A DNA stretch of 47,801 nucleotides from Novosphingobium sp. (GTDB taxonomy: Bacteria; Pseudomonadota; Alphaproteobacteria; Sphingomonadales; Sphingomonadaceae): assembly GCF_025351285.1 (NCBI RefSeq), contig NZ_JANXWG010000142.1, forward strand, positions 1 through 47,801, in the 5' to 3' direction. Shown piece after piece: positions 17,416 through 26,499 of the stretch (its first letter is position 1; each line of letters starts with the position of its first letter). The notes below the pieces were generated by a model, which had not been told where the DNA came from, ran no database searches, and worked only from the letters and a program-made list of their open reading frames with translations. A program made the position numbers and the translations under genes.

Positions 17416-18335
17416 CTGATTTGTATACATCGTCGATCGAGATGGTCGAAGTCTCACCGCGCGACGGACTCCAGAACGAGAAGGCTGCGATTTCAACTGC
17501 GGACAAGCTTGTGCTGATCGACCACGCGATCGCAGCGGGGTCTCGCCGGATCGAGGTGACCAGCTTCGTCAACCCACGCGCGGTACCGCAGATGGCTGAT
17601 GCCGAAGCGGTTTGTGCGGGGCTGCCAATGCGCGAGGATGTGACTTACATCGGCCTCGTAATGAACCAGCGCGGTGCCGATCGGGCACTAGCCACCGGGC
17701 GGATCGACCAGCTCGGCGCGGTAGCGGTCAGCACCGATACCTTTGCGATGGCCAACCAGGGCCAGACCAGCCAGGGCTCAATCGAAGCGGCCAGCGCAAT
17801 CATCGCCAGCGCGCGTGCGGCGGGCAAGACGGGGCAAGCCACGATCGGAGCAAGCTTCGGATGCCCGTTCGAAGGCGAAGTCTCCGAAGATCGGGTGGAG
17901 GCGATGGCCGTCGCGCTCGCCGCCGCGGGCGCAATCGAGATCGGGCTGGCGGACACCATAGGCGTCGCCAACCCGGCGCATGTCGCGCGGCTGGTGGCGC
18001 GGGTTGGCGCGGCACTCGCGCCGCTGCCGGTGCGAGTGCATTTCCACAACACGCGCGGGACCGGCCTTGCCAACGTCTGGGCGGCGCTGGGCGCGGGAGC
18101 GACGATCGTCGATGCCTCGATCGGCGGGCTCGGCGGCTGCCCGTTCGCGCCGGGCGCGGCGGGCAACGTCTCGACCGAGGATGTCGTCTTTATGCTGGAG
18201 CGCGCTGGCACTGCCACCGGGCTCGACCTCTCACGCCTGATCGCGGCCAATCACTGGCTGGCCGGGGTCATGGATCGCAGATTGCCCGGGATGGTGGCGC
18301 ACACGCCGGCCTTCCCCAAGATTCTTACGGAGTAA
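17412..18335 (+). CDS. Hydroxymethylglutaryl-CoA lyase-like enzyme
   Basis: 307 residues, TIM-barrel of the HMGL/DRE-TIM family. Catalytic and metal residues match human HMG-CoA lyase with constant offset: R17-D18-G-L-Q-N-E, H210-F-H212-N-T-R, and C243 within G-L-G-G-C-P-F-A-P-G-A-A-G-N. The family cleaves 3-hydroxy-3-methylglutaryl-CoA to acetyl-CoA and acetoacetate; close relatives cleave other 3-hydroxyacyl-CoA esters, so the exact substrate is open. The ATG overlaps the GntR stop, and a near copy of the operator palindrome lies inside codons 4-7. The neighbouring CoA transferase could supply its CoA ester. Confidence 0.88.
   Translation: MTDLYTSSIEMVEVSPRDGLQNEKAAISTADKLVLIDHAIAAGSRRIEVTSFVNPRAVPQMADAEAVCAGLPMREDVTYIGLVMNQRGADRALATGRIDQLGAVAVSTDTFAMANQGQTSQGSIEAASAIIASARAAGKTGQATIGASFGCPFEGEVSEDRVEAMAVALAAAGAIEIGLADTIGVANPAHVARLVARVGAALAPLPVRVHFHNTRGTGLANVWAALGAGATIVDASIGGLGGCPFAPGAAGNVSTEDVVFMLERAGTATGLDLSRLIAANHWLAGVMDRRLPGMVAHTPAFPKILTE
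17421..17430. promoter_or_regulatory. Second operator-like site inside the HMGL-like gene start
   Basis: TTGTATACAT matches the intergenic palindrome at nine of ten positions, with a perfect TGTATACA core (17422-17429). It lies nine bases after the start codon of the first enzyme gene. Could be a second binding site for the GntR protein, giving looping or roadblock control. Chance occurrence within codons for Leu-Tyr-Thr is possible. Confidence 0.4.
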
Positions 18336-18341
18336 TACGGA

Positions 18342-20390
18342 ATGGGTTATCGCCTGGGCGTCGACGTCGGTGGCACGTTCACCGACCTGCTGCTGTTCAA
18401 CGTCGAGACCGGCGCGTTCTGGCGGCACAAGACGCCGTCCACCCCGCACGATTCGTCCGAGGGCATCCTGACCGGGGTGACCGCGATCTGCGCGGCCGCC
18501 GCGATCGAGCCGAGCGCGATCGACTATTTCCTCCACGGCACCACGGTCGCCACCAATGCCGTGCTCGAAGGGAAGGGCGCGCGGGTCGGGCTGGTGACGA
18601 CCGAGGGCTATCGCCACGTGATGCAGATCGCGCGCAGCTATGTGCCGGGCGGCCTCGCGGCGTGGATCATCTGGCCCAAGCCGACCCCACTCGCCGCGCT
18701 GGAAGACACCGTAACGATCAAGGGCCGGATCAACGCTAAAGGCCAGGAACTGCGTCCGCTCGATGAGAGCGACGTGCGCGAGCAGCTTGGCTTCCTGAAA
18801 TCGCAGGGCGTCGAGGCGATCACGGTCAGCCTGATCAATGCCTACGCCAGCGGCGCGCACGAAGCCCGCGTCGGCGTAATCGCGGCCGAGATCCTGCCCG
18901 GCGTGCCGATCTCGCTCAGCCACGAAGTCCTGCCCGAAATGCAGGAATACGAGCGCACGCTGACCACCGTCGCCAACGCCGCGGTGCGCCCGGTGGTGGG
19001 AAAGTACGTCTCGAACTTGCGCGCCAAGCTGGCTGATGCGGGCATGGCGGGCAAGCTCTCGCTGCTGCGCTCGGACGGCGGGTTGATGAGCGCGCTGAAG
19101 GCCGAGGAGCACCCGGTCAACATACTGATGTCGGGTCCGGCGGGCGGGGTGACCGGGGCGCTGTGGGTGGGCAGGAATGCCGGCATCCGCAATATCCTCA
19201 CGCTCGACGTGGGTGGCACCAGCACCGACGTGGCGCTTATCGAAAACCTCGAACCACGCCGCCAGCGCACCACCGAAGTCGGCCACTTGTCGGTCCGCGC
19301 ATCGGCGCTCGACGTGAAAACCGTGGGCGCGGGGGGTGGATCGATCGCCTATGTGCCCGAATTGACGAAGGCGTTGCGCGTGGGTCCGCAGAGCGCGGGC
19401 GCGGTGCCGGGGCCGGTGGCTTACGGCAAGGGCGGTGAATTGCCGACAGTGACCGACGCCAACGTTGTGCTCGGTTACCTCCCCGAAAACCTCCTGGGCG
19501 GCAGCTTCAAGCTAGACCGCGAGGGCGCCAAGAAGGCCGTGCAGACCATTGCCGACGCGCTCGGCATCGACCTGATGGCGGCGGCGCGCGGGATCATCGA
19601 CATCGTCAACGAGAACATGTTCGGCGCGCTGCGCATGATCTCGGTGCAGCAGGGCTACGATCCGCGCCACTTCGCGCTGATGGGTTTTGGTGGCGCCGGG
19701 CCGCTCCATGTCAACGCGGTCGCGCGGCTGATGGGAAGCTGGCCGGCGATTTCACCCGTGTCGCCCGGCGTGCTGTGTGCCCTGGGTGATGCGACCACGC
19801 GGATGCGCACCGAGACCGCGCGCAGCTTCTCGCGGCTCGCCAGCCAGACGCAGGCCGAGGACCTGATCGCGATCCTCGACGAAATGGCCGCGCAGACCCG
19901 CGCTGACCTCATCAGCGACGGCGTACACGAAGCCGAGATCACCAGCGAGTTCGAGATCGACGTGCGCTACTCAGGGCAAGCCTTCGAAGTGCCGCTGACG
20001 ATCACCGCCGATGTGCTGCGCGCCGATGGCGTGGCGGGCGTGCTCAAGCGTTTCGACGAGGAACACCACCGGCTGTTCACCTTCAACATGGATACCCCGC
20101 ATGAAATCGTGAACTTGCGCGCGGTGGCGCTGGGCAAAGCGCTCGACCTGCCGGCAGTCGAATTGCCCGCTGGCGACGGCGATCCATCAGACGCCAAGAT
20201 GCGCGATCACACGCTGTGGATGGACGGGCGGGAACAGGCGGCGGTGATCTACGATCGCGCCAAGCTGCGCGCCGGCGACGTGATCCCCGGCCCCGCGATC
20301 GTGATCGAAATGGATTCGACCACGCTGATCGAAAGCGGCTGCACCGCCACGGTCGACCGCGTCGGCAACATCCTGATCAACCTGGCCTGA
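18342..20390 (+). CDS. Hydantoinase/oxoprolinase family protein, subunit A (HyuA-like)
   Basis: 682 residues. An ASKHA-type ATPase: D8-V-G-G-T-F-T-D near the N-terminus and a second phosphate motif L-D289-V-G-G-T-S-T-D start the two halves; H-G-T-T-V-A-T-N-A and G-A-G-G-G-S-I-A are further family blocks. With subunit B it makes an ATP-dependent enzyme. Known members are N-methylhydantoinase, 5-oxoprolinase, caprolactamase and acetone/acetophenone carboxylase subunits. No third small carboxylase subunit accompanies it, which favours an amide-ring hydrolase. Six bases separate it from the lyase gene. Confidence 0.9.
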   Translation: MGYRLGVDVGGTFTDLLLFNVETGAFWRHKTPSTPHDSSEGILTGVTAICAAAAIEPSAIDYFLHGTTVATNAVLEGKGARVGLVTTEGYRHVMQIARSYVPGGLAAWIIWPKPTPLAALEDTVTIKGRINAKGQELRPLDESDVREQLGFLKSQGVEAITVSLINAYASGAHEARVGVIAAEILPGVPISLSHEVLPEMQEYERTLTTVANAAVRPVVGKYVSNLRAKLADAGMAGKLSLLRSDGGLMSALKAEEHPVNILMSGPAGGVTGALWVGRNAGIRNILTLDVGGTSTDVALIENLEPRRQRTTEVGHLSVRASALDVKTVGAGGGSIAYVPELTKALRVGPQSAGAVPGPVAYGKGGELPTVTDANVVLGYLPENLLGGSFKLDREGAKKAVQTIADALGIDLMAAARGIIDIVNENMFGALRMISVQQGYDPRHFALMGFGGAGPLHVNAVARLMGSWPAISPVSPGVLCALGDATTRMRTETARSFSRLASQTQAEDLIAILDEMAAQTRADLISDGVHEAEITSEFEIDVRYSGQAFEVPLTITADVLRADGVAGVLKRFDEEHHRLFTFNMDTPHEIVNLRAVALGKALDLPAVELPAGDGDPSDAKMRDHTLWMDGREQAAVIYDRAKLRAGDVIPGPAIVIEMDSTTLIESGCTATVDRVGNILINLA

Positions 20391-20417
20391 ATCGGTAAAG
20401 CACCGGGAGCACGAACC

Positions 20418-22298
20418 ATGCCTGCAACCATTGTCCAGACCAACCCGACCCCGTTCAACAAGATCGTGATCGACCCGGTCACGCTCGACATCATCGAGAA
20501 CGCGCTGCGCAATGCGCGGATCGAGATGGACGCCACGCTTGTGCGCACCGCGATGTCGCCGGGTATCCGCGAACAGGGTGACGCCTTCCCGCTGATCGCC
20601 GATCACACCGGCAAGATGATCGTCGGCCAGTTCGGCAGCTTCATCGGCGGTTTCCTCAACCAGTTCGACGGCACGCTGGAGGACGGAGACATGATCTTCC
20701 TGTCCGATCCCTATAGCTGCGGGGGCGCGGTCAGCCATTCGAACGACTGGCTGGTGCTGCTGCCGGTGTTCAAGGACGGGCGACTGATCGCCTACACCGC
20801 AATGTTCGGGCACATGTCCGATATCGGCGGCAAGGTAGTCGGTTCGATGCCGATCAACGCGCGTTCGATCTTCGAGGAAGGCGTGCGCATCCCGCCGGTC
20901 AAGATCTGGAAGGCCGGTGAATATAACTCCGACCTGATGAAGCTGGTGATGCACCAGACGCGCAAGCCCGATTGGTGCCAGGCCGATCTCAACGCGCTGA
21001 TCGCCGCGTGCCGGGTGGCCGCGCGGCGGGTGATCGAGATGGCGACGCGGTTCGGCGATGACGTTTATGTCTCGGCCACGCAGGAACTGCTTGGCCGAAA
21101 CCACCGCGCGATGCAGGAGCTGATCGGCATGGCGATCGCCGAGGAACCCGTCAGCTTCGAAGACTATATCTGCGATGACGGCGTGGGTTACGGCCCCTAC
21201 AAGATCAAGTGCACGATGTGGCGCGAGGACGGAAAGGTGGTGCTCGATTTCGCGGGCACCGATCCGCAATCGGCCGCCTCGATCAACTTCTTCCTCAACG
21301 AAAACATGTTCCGCATGTTCTTCGGCATTTACATGATCATGGTGTTCGATCCGCAGATCCTGTTCAACGACGGGTTCTACGACCTTATCGACGTGCGCAT
21401 TCCCGAAGGCTCGCTGCTCAAGCCGAAGTTTCCGGCCGCGCTGTCGGGCCGCACGCATGCCCTCGGCCGCATCTTCGACATCCTGGGCGGGCTGCTCGGG
21501 CAGAAGACCCCCGAATTCCTCAACGCCGCCGGGTTCAGCTCCAGCCCGCACTTGTTCTATTCGGGCAACGACACCCGCCCCGGCAAGAATGGCGAGTGGT
21601 TCCAGCTCTTCCAGATCGGCTTCGGCGGCATTCCCGGCCGACCGCTGGGCGATGGGCCCGATGGCCACTCGCTGTGGCCGGGCTTCACCAACGTGCCCAA
21701 CGAGTTCCTCGAACGCTATTTCCCGATGCTGATCGAACGCTACGAGACCGAGCCCGACAGCGGCGGCGCCGGACTGCACCGCGGCGGCAACGGCATCCGC
21801 ATGACTTACCGCCTCCTGAGCCCAGGCACGATCTCGATCCACGATGATCGCTGGTTTGTGCCTCCGTGGGGCGTCAATGGCGGGCATCCGGGCCAGCGCG
21901 CGCGCAAGATCCTGGAGAAGGCCGATGGCACGCAAGTCATCGTGGGCAACAAGGTCGAGGACGTGACGGTCGAGGTCGATGACCAGTTGCACTTCATCAC
22001 CTGGGGCGGCGGCGGCTGGGGTGATCCGCTGGAGCGCGATCCCGCGCTGGTCGGCAAGGAGATCACGCAAGGCCTGGTCACACCTGCGGGCGCGCGCGCT
22101 TATGGCGTGGTGGCCGATGCGCGTGGGCAGGTCGATGCCGCCGCGACCGAGGCATTGCGCGCCGAAATTCGAGGCTCGCGCGGCGATCTCAAGCTGTTCG
22201 ATTATGGCCCGTCGATCGAGGATTTGCGCGCCAACTGCATGGCGGAAACCGGCCTGCCCGCACCGATCCAGCCGGTCTGGCTGGAAGCTGCGGAGTAA
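20418..22298 (+). CDS. Hydantoinase/oxoprolinase family protein, subunit B (HyuB-like)
   Basis: 626 residues, starting 27 bases after subunit A. Recognised from D-P-V-T-L-D-I-I-E-N-A-L near the start, R-E-Q-G-D-A-F-P-L-I-A-D-H, F-L-S-D-P-Y-S-C-G-G-A-V-S-H, H-M-S-D-I-G-G-K-V-x-G-S and a glycine-rich W-G-G-G-G-W-G-D-P at the C-terminus. In characterised relatives this subunit holds the metal-dependent hydrolytic or carboxylating site acting on the intermediate phosphorylated by subunit A. Substrate cannot be named. Confidence 0.9.
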   Translation: MPATIVQTNPTPFNKIVIDPVTLDIIENALRNARIEMDATLVRTAMSPGIREQGDAFPLIADHTGKMIVGQFGSFIGGFLNQFDGTLEDGDMIFLSDPYSCGGAVSHSNDWLVLLPVFKDGRLIAYTAMFGHMSDIGGKVVGSMPINARSIFEEGVRIPPVKIWKAGEYNSDLMKLVMHQTRKPDWCQADLNALIAACRVAARRVIEMATRFGDDVYVSATQELLGRNHRAMQELIGMAIAEEPVSFEDYICDDGVGYGPYKIKCTMWREDGKVVLDFAGTDPQSAASINFFLNENMFRMFFGIYMIMVFDPQILFNDGFYDLIDVRIPEGSLLKPKFPAALSGRTHALGRIFDILGGLLGQKTPEFLNAAGFSSSPHLFYSGNDTRPGKNGEWFQLFQIGFGGIPGRPLGDGPDGHSLWPGFTNVPNEFLERYFPMLIERYETEPDSGGAGLHRGGNGIRMTYRLLSPGTISIHDDRWFVPPWGVNGGHPGQRARKILEKADGTQVIVGNKVEDVTVEVDDQLHFITWGGGGWGDPLERDPALVGKEITQGLVTPAGARAYGVVADARGQVDAAATEALRAEIRGSRGDLKLFDYGPSIEDLRANCMAETGLPAPIQPVWLEAAE

Positions 22299-22302
22299 GC
22301 GC

Positions 22303-23493
22303 GTGACCAATGCAGGAGCACTCGCGGGAATCCGCGTCATTGAACTCGGCCAGTTGCTAGCCGGTCCGTTCTGCGGGCAATTGCTGGGCGACATGGGCGC
22401 CGACGTGATCAAGGTCGAACCACCGGGCGCGGGCGACCAGATGCGCGATTGGGGCCAGGGCGCGGTCAAGGTCCAGTGGGAAGTGATCGCGCGCAACAAG
22501 CGCTCGGTCTCGGCCAATATGCGCGTGCCCGCAGGCCAGGCGCTGGTGCGAGAACTGATCCGCCACGCCGACGTGGTGGTCGAGAACTTCAAGCCCGGCA
22601 CGCTGGAGAAATGGGGCCTCGATCCCGCGCAATTGATCGCCGACCAGCCGGGCCTGATCGTCGCCCGGATGTCGGGCTACGGCCAGAGCGGGCCATATTC
22701 AGACCGTGCCGGGTTCGGCGGGATCGGCGAAGCGATGGGCGGGTGGCGTTATATCGTGGGCGAACCCGATCGCGCGCCCAGCCGCATGGGCGTTTCGATC
22801 GGCGACACGATCACCGCGACTTATGGCTGCATGGGCGTGCTCGCCGCGCTGCACCACCGCGACAAGACCGGGCAGGGCCAGGTGATCGATGCCGCGCTGT
22901 ACGAAAGCGTGTTGCAGGTGATGGAAGGGCTGATCCCCGAATACGATCACAGCGGCTTGATCCGCGAACGCTCGGGCTCGATCCTGCCGGGCATCGCGCC
23001 GTCGAACGTCTATGGCTGCAAAGACGGCGAATACATGATCGGCGCCAACAAGGATTCGCTGTGGAAGCGGTTGGCCGTGGCGATGGGCCGGCCCGAACTG
23101 GGTGACGATCCACGCTATGCCACGCACCTTGCGCGCGGCGAGCATCAGGCCAAGCTGGACGCGCTGATCAACGCCTGGACGGCCACCCTGTCGGTAGACG
23201 AAGTCGATGCGCTGATGATCGCCAATTCGATTCCCGCCGGCCGGGTTTATCGCGCGCCCGAAATGCTCGCCGATCCGCATTTCCAGGCGCGGCAGTCGAT
23301 CATCGAGGTGGAGACCGAGCGGTTCGGCCCGCTCAAGATGCAGGGCACGTTTCCCAGGCTGTCGGCCACGCCCAGCAGCGTGCGCCGGCCCGCGCCGAGC
23401 AAGGTCGGGCAACACAATGCTGAAATCTATGGCGAATTGCTCGGGCTGGACAAGGCGGCGTTGGCTGCGCTTGAACAAGCGGGCACGATCTGA
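22303..23493 (+). CDS. CaiB/BaiF-type (class III) CoA transferase
   Basis: 396 residues from GTG 22303, with GGAG seven bases upstream and overlapping the subunit B stop codon region; a longer frame back to 21979 would lie inside the HyuB gene. Family marks: V-I-E-L-G-Q-L-L-A-G-P, D-V-I-K-V-E-P-P, N-F-K-P-G-T-L-E-K-W-G-L, and S-I-G-D168-T, where D168 corresponds to catalytic D169 of formyl-CoA transferase. Transfers CoA between carboxylic acids through aspartyl-CoA anhydride. It probably activates the acid released by the upstream hydrolases for the HMGL-like lyase. Confidence 0.92.
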   Translation: MTNAGALAGIRVIELGQLLAGPFCGQLLGDMGADVIKVEPPGAGDQMRDWGQGAVKVQWEVIARNKRSVSANMRVPAGQALVRELIRHADVVVENFKPGTLEKWGLDPAQLIADQPGLIVARMSGYGQSGPYSDRAGFGGIGEAMGGWRYIVGEPDRAPSRMGVSIGDTITATYGCMGVLAALHHRDKTGQGQVIDAALYESVLQVMEGLIPEYDHSGLIRERSGSILPGIAPSNVYGCKDGEYMIGANKDSLWKRLAVAMGRPELGDDPRYATHLARGEHQAKLDALINAWTATLSVDEVDALMIANSIPAGRVYRAPEMLADPHFQARQSIIEVETERFGPLKMQGTFPRLSATPSSVRRPAPSKVGQHNAEIYGELLGLDKAALAALEQAGTI

Positions 23494-24128
23494 TGGCAAC
23501 AGGGGAGGCCGACGCCGCCAGCAACTACCGCGGCACGTTCGACGGGCACTTGCCGTTCGGGCAAAGCCCCGCGCTGTTGATCATCGACGTGGTCATGGCC
23601 TATCTCGATCCCGCCTCGCCGCTCTACGCCGGCGTCGAAGCGGCGCTGGCAAGCTGCGAACGGTTGGTGAGCGCCGCGCGCAAGGCCGGCATCCCGGTGA
23701 TTTTCACCAATGTCGAATATGCGCCCGGCGGGATTGATGGCGGTGTGTTCTACCGCAAGGTGCCCGCGTTGCAGGCCTTCGTGCGCGGATCGCCGCTTGG
23801 CGCGTTTCCGCCCTCGCTTCAGCCGCTCAACCACGAACTGGTAGTGACCAAGCAATATGCTTCGGCCTTTTTCGGCACCTCGCTCGCCTCGACGCTGACC
23901 GCGCAAGGTGTCGACTGCGTCCTGATCGGCGGCTTCTCCACCTCCGGCTGCGTCCGCGCAACCGCGCTCGATGCCTGCCAGAACGGCTTCCTGCCCTTCG
24001 TCGTCAGCGATGCTTGCGGCGACCGCCACCCCGCCCCGCACGCGGCCAACTTGTTCGACTTGGCTGCCAAATATGCCGAAGTGATCGATGAGGCCGCCGC
24101 GCTGGAATTGTGCCGCATCGCAGACTGA
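23493..24128 (+). CDS. Isochorismatase-like cysteine hydrolase (N-carbamoylsarcosine amidase/nicotinamidase fold)
   Basis: 211 residues; the ATG overlaps the CoA transferase stop by one base (TGATG). The Asp-Lys-Cys triad is complete: L-I-I-D32, V-T-K120-Q-Y and S-T-S-G-C153-V-R-A-T-A-L-D-A. A triad with cysteine indicates an amide or carbamoyl hydrolase rather than isochorismatase itself. Within this operon it would hydrolyse the linear amide left after ring opening by the HyuAB-like enzyme, as in N-methylhydantoin breakdown. Last gene of the operon; tRNA-Leu follows on the other strand. Confidence 0.9.
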   Translation: MATGEADAASNYRGTFDGHLPFGQSPALLIIDVVMAYLDPASPLYAGVEAALASCERLVSAARKAGIPVIFTNVEYAPGGIDGGVFYRKVPALQAFVRGSPLGAFPPSLQPLNHELVVTKQYASAFFGTSLASTLTAQGVDCVLIGGFSTSGCVRATALDACQNGFLPFVVSDACGDRHPAPHAANLFDLAAKYAEVIDEAAALELCRIAD

Positions 24129-24217
24129 GGGCCCGATCGGCAACCCCTTTGGTCACCAACCAGCTTGGCGCGCCATGCGCTCGATGCTTGTTCTGGAGTG
24201 GGGTTTCCCGGACTGTC

Positions 24218-24304
24218 TGGTGCGGTCGAGAAGACTCGAACTTCCACGGGCTTTCGCCCACAACGACCTCAACGTTGCGCGTCTACCAGTTCCGCCACGA
24301 CCGC
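24218..24304 (-). tRNA. tRNA-Leu (anticodon GAG)
   Basis: Minus strand, 87 nt including encoded CCA. The acceptor stem pairs GCGGTCG with CGACCGC, followed by ACCA. Anticodon stem CAACG/CGTTG encloses the loop TTGAGGT, giving anticodon GAG for CUC/CUU. A variable arm (GTGGGCGAAAGCCC) and T-arm with GTTCGAGTC make a class II tRNA. No neighbouring integrase is visible, although tRNA-Leu genes are common integration sites. Confidence 0.95.
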
Positions 24305-24502
24305 AAAATCGACAGGGCAAGCGTGCATTTGCTGAGCAATTGCAGCCCGGACCCCCGGGGTAGGAGGGGGCCATTAGCAAAGGGGTTTGACCCGCGCAAC
24401 CGCCAATCGTCCGCGCACTTCCTGCGGGGATTTTAGAAGCTGGCTCCGGGAAATTCGTGAGGGTTCGTCAGACCGGCCAAACGCCGGCGCGAACCAGCAG
24501 CG

Positions 24503-25645
24503 CTATTCGGGCTTCCAGCCGATCTCGGCGAAGCGGGCGCTGCGCGGCACGTCGGTGCGCGCTTCGTTGATGGTCATGCTTTCACCGGGGGCAAGATCGC
24601 GCCGCGGCGGCGCGATGTCCCACTGGTAGACGATCCTGTCGCCGGCATCGCGCAGCACCAGACGCAGGCCGGGCACATGCTGCGCGGTGCGGCCGACATT
24701 GGTGATGGTGCCGCTGGCGCCGAAGTATTCGGCGCCGCCGGGCAGCATCCGCCGTTCCTGCCGCGCGGGCGGGAACGACAGATGCAGATCGGCGTGCGCC
24801 TCGCCGAACACCTTGTGCTGCCCCGGCAACCAGTCTGGCAACCCGAAGCTGGCCACAGCAGCGGTAAGCGCAAGCAGCGCAGCGGCAAACACCAGCGTGG
24901 CCATGAGCCATACTTTCGCCATGTTGCGGCGCGGCGCGAACGGCGGGCCGCGATCGAACGGCGAGCTCTCGTCGACCTGGGCATGGCGCAGGTTCTCGCC
25001 GGCATTATCGGGCGAAAGCGGCGGCACGGTCGCTTCGGGGTCGTCGAGCGCCGGAACAGGGCTGCGGGCCGGAACAGGGCTGCGGGTCTGTGCGGGTACC
25101 GGAGCGGGCATCGGGGCGGGAGCACTTTCGCCCTGCCCCGGATCACTGCGCAGCGGTTCGAGCATGATCTGCGTGCGCGGACGCTGCGCCATCGTTTCGA
25201 CCGAATAATCGCCGCCAGGATCGGGCACGGCGGCAGCAATCGCGCCTGCCGGGCCGCCCGCAGCCACCGGAATAGCCCGCGCACTGCCTGCATCCAGCGG
25301 CGATTCCTGCCAGTTGATGCGCCCCTTGAGCGCGGCAATTTCGCCAGGGGGTGCACCATCAGGGGGCGCCTGGGCAGCGGACGACTCTGACTGGGGCATG
25401 TTCGACATGGTGCCTCCCTCCGTGCTTGCGGATGTGGGACTTGCGACCTCGGGACTTGATGCCAATGGTTGTTGTGGTTGCGCTTCTGATTCGGGCGGCG
25501 CAACCGTTTCGGCCATAGCGCCTTGCGGGCCATCCTGGAACCAACTGTGGCGACACTTGGCACAGCGCACGACGCGCCCGTCAATGCCGATCGCACTGTC
25601 AGGGACGACATAGCGTGTACCGCAGGCTGGGCAGGAAAGGATCAT
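24503..25645 (-). CDS. Zinc-ribbon (MJ0042-type) and DUF3426-like membrane protein
   Basis: 380 residues. The N-terminus is a zinc ribbon with C5-x2-C8 and C28-x2-C31, of the MJ0042 type. A long low-complexity region rich in Pro, Ala and Ser (about 45-240) leads to one transmembrane helix (about 245-270). A C-terminal extracytoplasmic beta domain carries G-T-I-T-N-V-G and P-G-L-R-L-V-L-R-D, as in DUF3426/FxLYD-like proteins. Function unknown. Divergent from ftsE across a 110-base gap. Confidence 0.82.
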   Translation of the reverse strand: MILSCPACGTRYVVPDSAIGIDGRVVRCAKCRHSWFQDGPQGAMAETVAPPESEAQPQQPLASSPEVASPTSASTEGGTMSNMPQSESSAAQAPPDGAPPGEIAALKGRINWQESPLDAGSARAIPVAAGGPAGAIAAAVPDPGGDYSVETMAQRPRTQIMLEPLRSDPGQGESAPAPMPAPVPAQTRSPVPARSPVPALDDPEATVPPLSPDNAGENLRHAQVDESSPFDRGPPFAPRRNMAKVWLMATLVFAAALLALTAAVASFGLPDWLPGQHKVFGEAHADLHLSFPPARQERRMLPGGAEYFGASGTITNVGRTAQHVPGLRLVLRDAGDRIVYQWDIAPPRRDLAPGESMTINEARTDVPRSARFAEIGWKPE

Positions 25646-25755
25646 CGCAGCATCAGCTTAAACATCCTGCACCGCCATGGCACAAGGGCGATGCGCGCCA
25701 TCGGCTTGCGATGATGCCTTTTTTCCACACCCATTCCCGCATATAGGCCCCAGTG

Positions 25756-26499
25756 ATGAGTTCGCAGCCTGCCGAGATCACCCGCTTCGACAACGTCGGG
25801 CTGCGCTATGGCACCGACAAGGAAGTGCTGACCGACATCAGCTTCACCTTGTTTCCCGGTACGTTCTATTTCCTGACGGGCGCCAGCGGCGCGGGCAAGA
25901 CTTCGCTGCTCAAGCTGCTCTACCTCGCGCAGCGCCCCTCGCGCGGGTTGATCCGCATGTTCGGAACCGATTCGATCACGCTGCCGCGCGAACAGTTGCC
26001 GCTGCTGCGCCGCCGGCTGGGAGTGGTGTTCCAAGACTTCCGGCTGGTGCCACACTTGTCGGTTTACGATAACATCGCGCTGCCCTTGCGCGTATCGGGC
26101 TATGGCGAACGCGAAATCGCCTCGGCGGTCGGCGACATGCTCGACTGGGTGGGGCTGGCCGATCGGCGCGACGGCCGCCCCGCCACGCTTTCGGGCGGGG
26201 AACAACAGCGCGTCGCGATAGCGCGCGCGGTGATCGCGCGCCCCGATATCCTCGTGGCCGACGAACCCACCGGCAACGTCGACCCCGAAATGGCGCTGAA
26301 GCTGCTGCGCCTGTTCGAGGCGCTCAACCGCCAGGGCACAACCGTGGTGGTCGCCACGCACGATGTTCACCTGATCCGCCACGTGGCCGAACCGCTGATC
26401 ATGCGGCTCGACAAGGGTCGGCTTTCGGATCCCACCGGCGCGCTTCGCTATCCGCCGCGCCCATCGGCATCGGGCAATTCTGGCCGAGCGGGAAGCTGA
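25756..26499 (+). CDS. ftsE: Cell-division ATP-binding protein FtsE
   Basis: 247 residues from ATG 25756 (a GTG directly before it is an alternative). ABC ATPase with Walker [10 protein letters not shown], the FtsE-typical [10 protein letters not shown]-loop, signature L-S-G-G-E-Q-Q-R, Walker [13 protein letters not shown] and switch H in A-T-H-D. With FtsX it forms the inner-membrane complex that triggers septal peptidoglycan hydrolases. First gene of a five-gene chain; overlaps ftsX by one base. Confidence 0.95.
   Translation: MSSQPAEITRFDNVGLRYGTDKEVLTDISFTLFPGTFYFLTGASGAGKTSLLKLLYLAQRPSRGLIRMFGTDSITLPREQLPLLRRRLGVVFQDFRLVPHLSVYDNIALPLRVSGYGEREIASAVGDMLDWVGLADRRDGRPATLSGGEQQRVAIARAVIARPDILVADEPTGNVDPEMALKLLRLFEALNRQGTTVVVATHDVHLIRHVAEPLIMRLDKGRLSDPTGALRYPPRPSASGNSGRAGS

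Noticed and set aside
18342..22298. Acetone or acetophenone carboxylase
   Set aside because: The two subunits share the superfamily, but the small third subunit is absent and an amide hydrolase is present, which favours the amidohydrolase branch. Not strictly excluded.
20187..22601. An 804-codon minus-strand open frame opposite the HyuB-like gene
   Set aside because: Antisense shadow of a gene with clear family motifs; no ribosome site or domain.
24129..24502. Integrated element at tRNA-Leu
   Set aside because: No integrase, no repeated tRNA 3' end within the window and ordinary composition on both sides.
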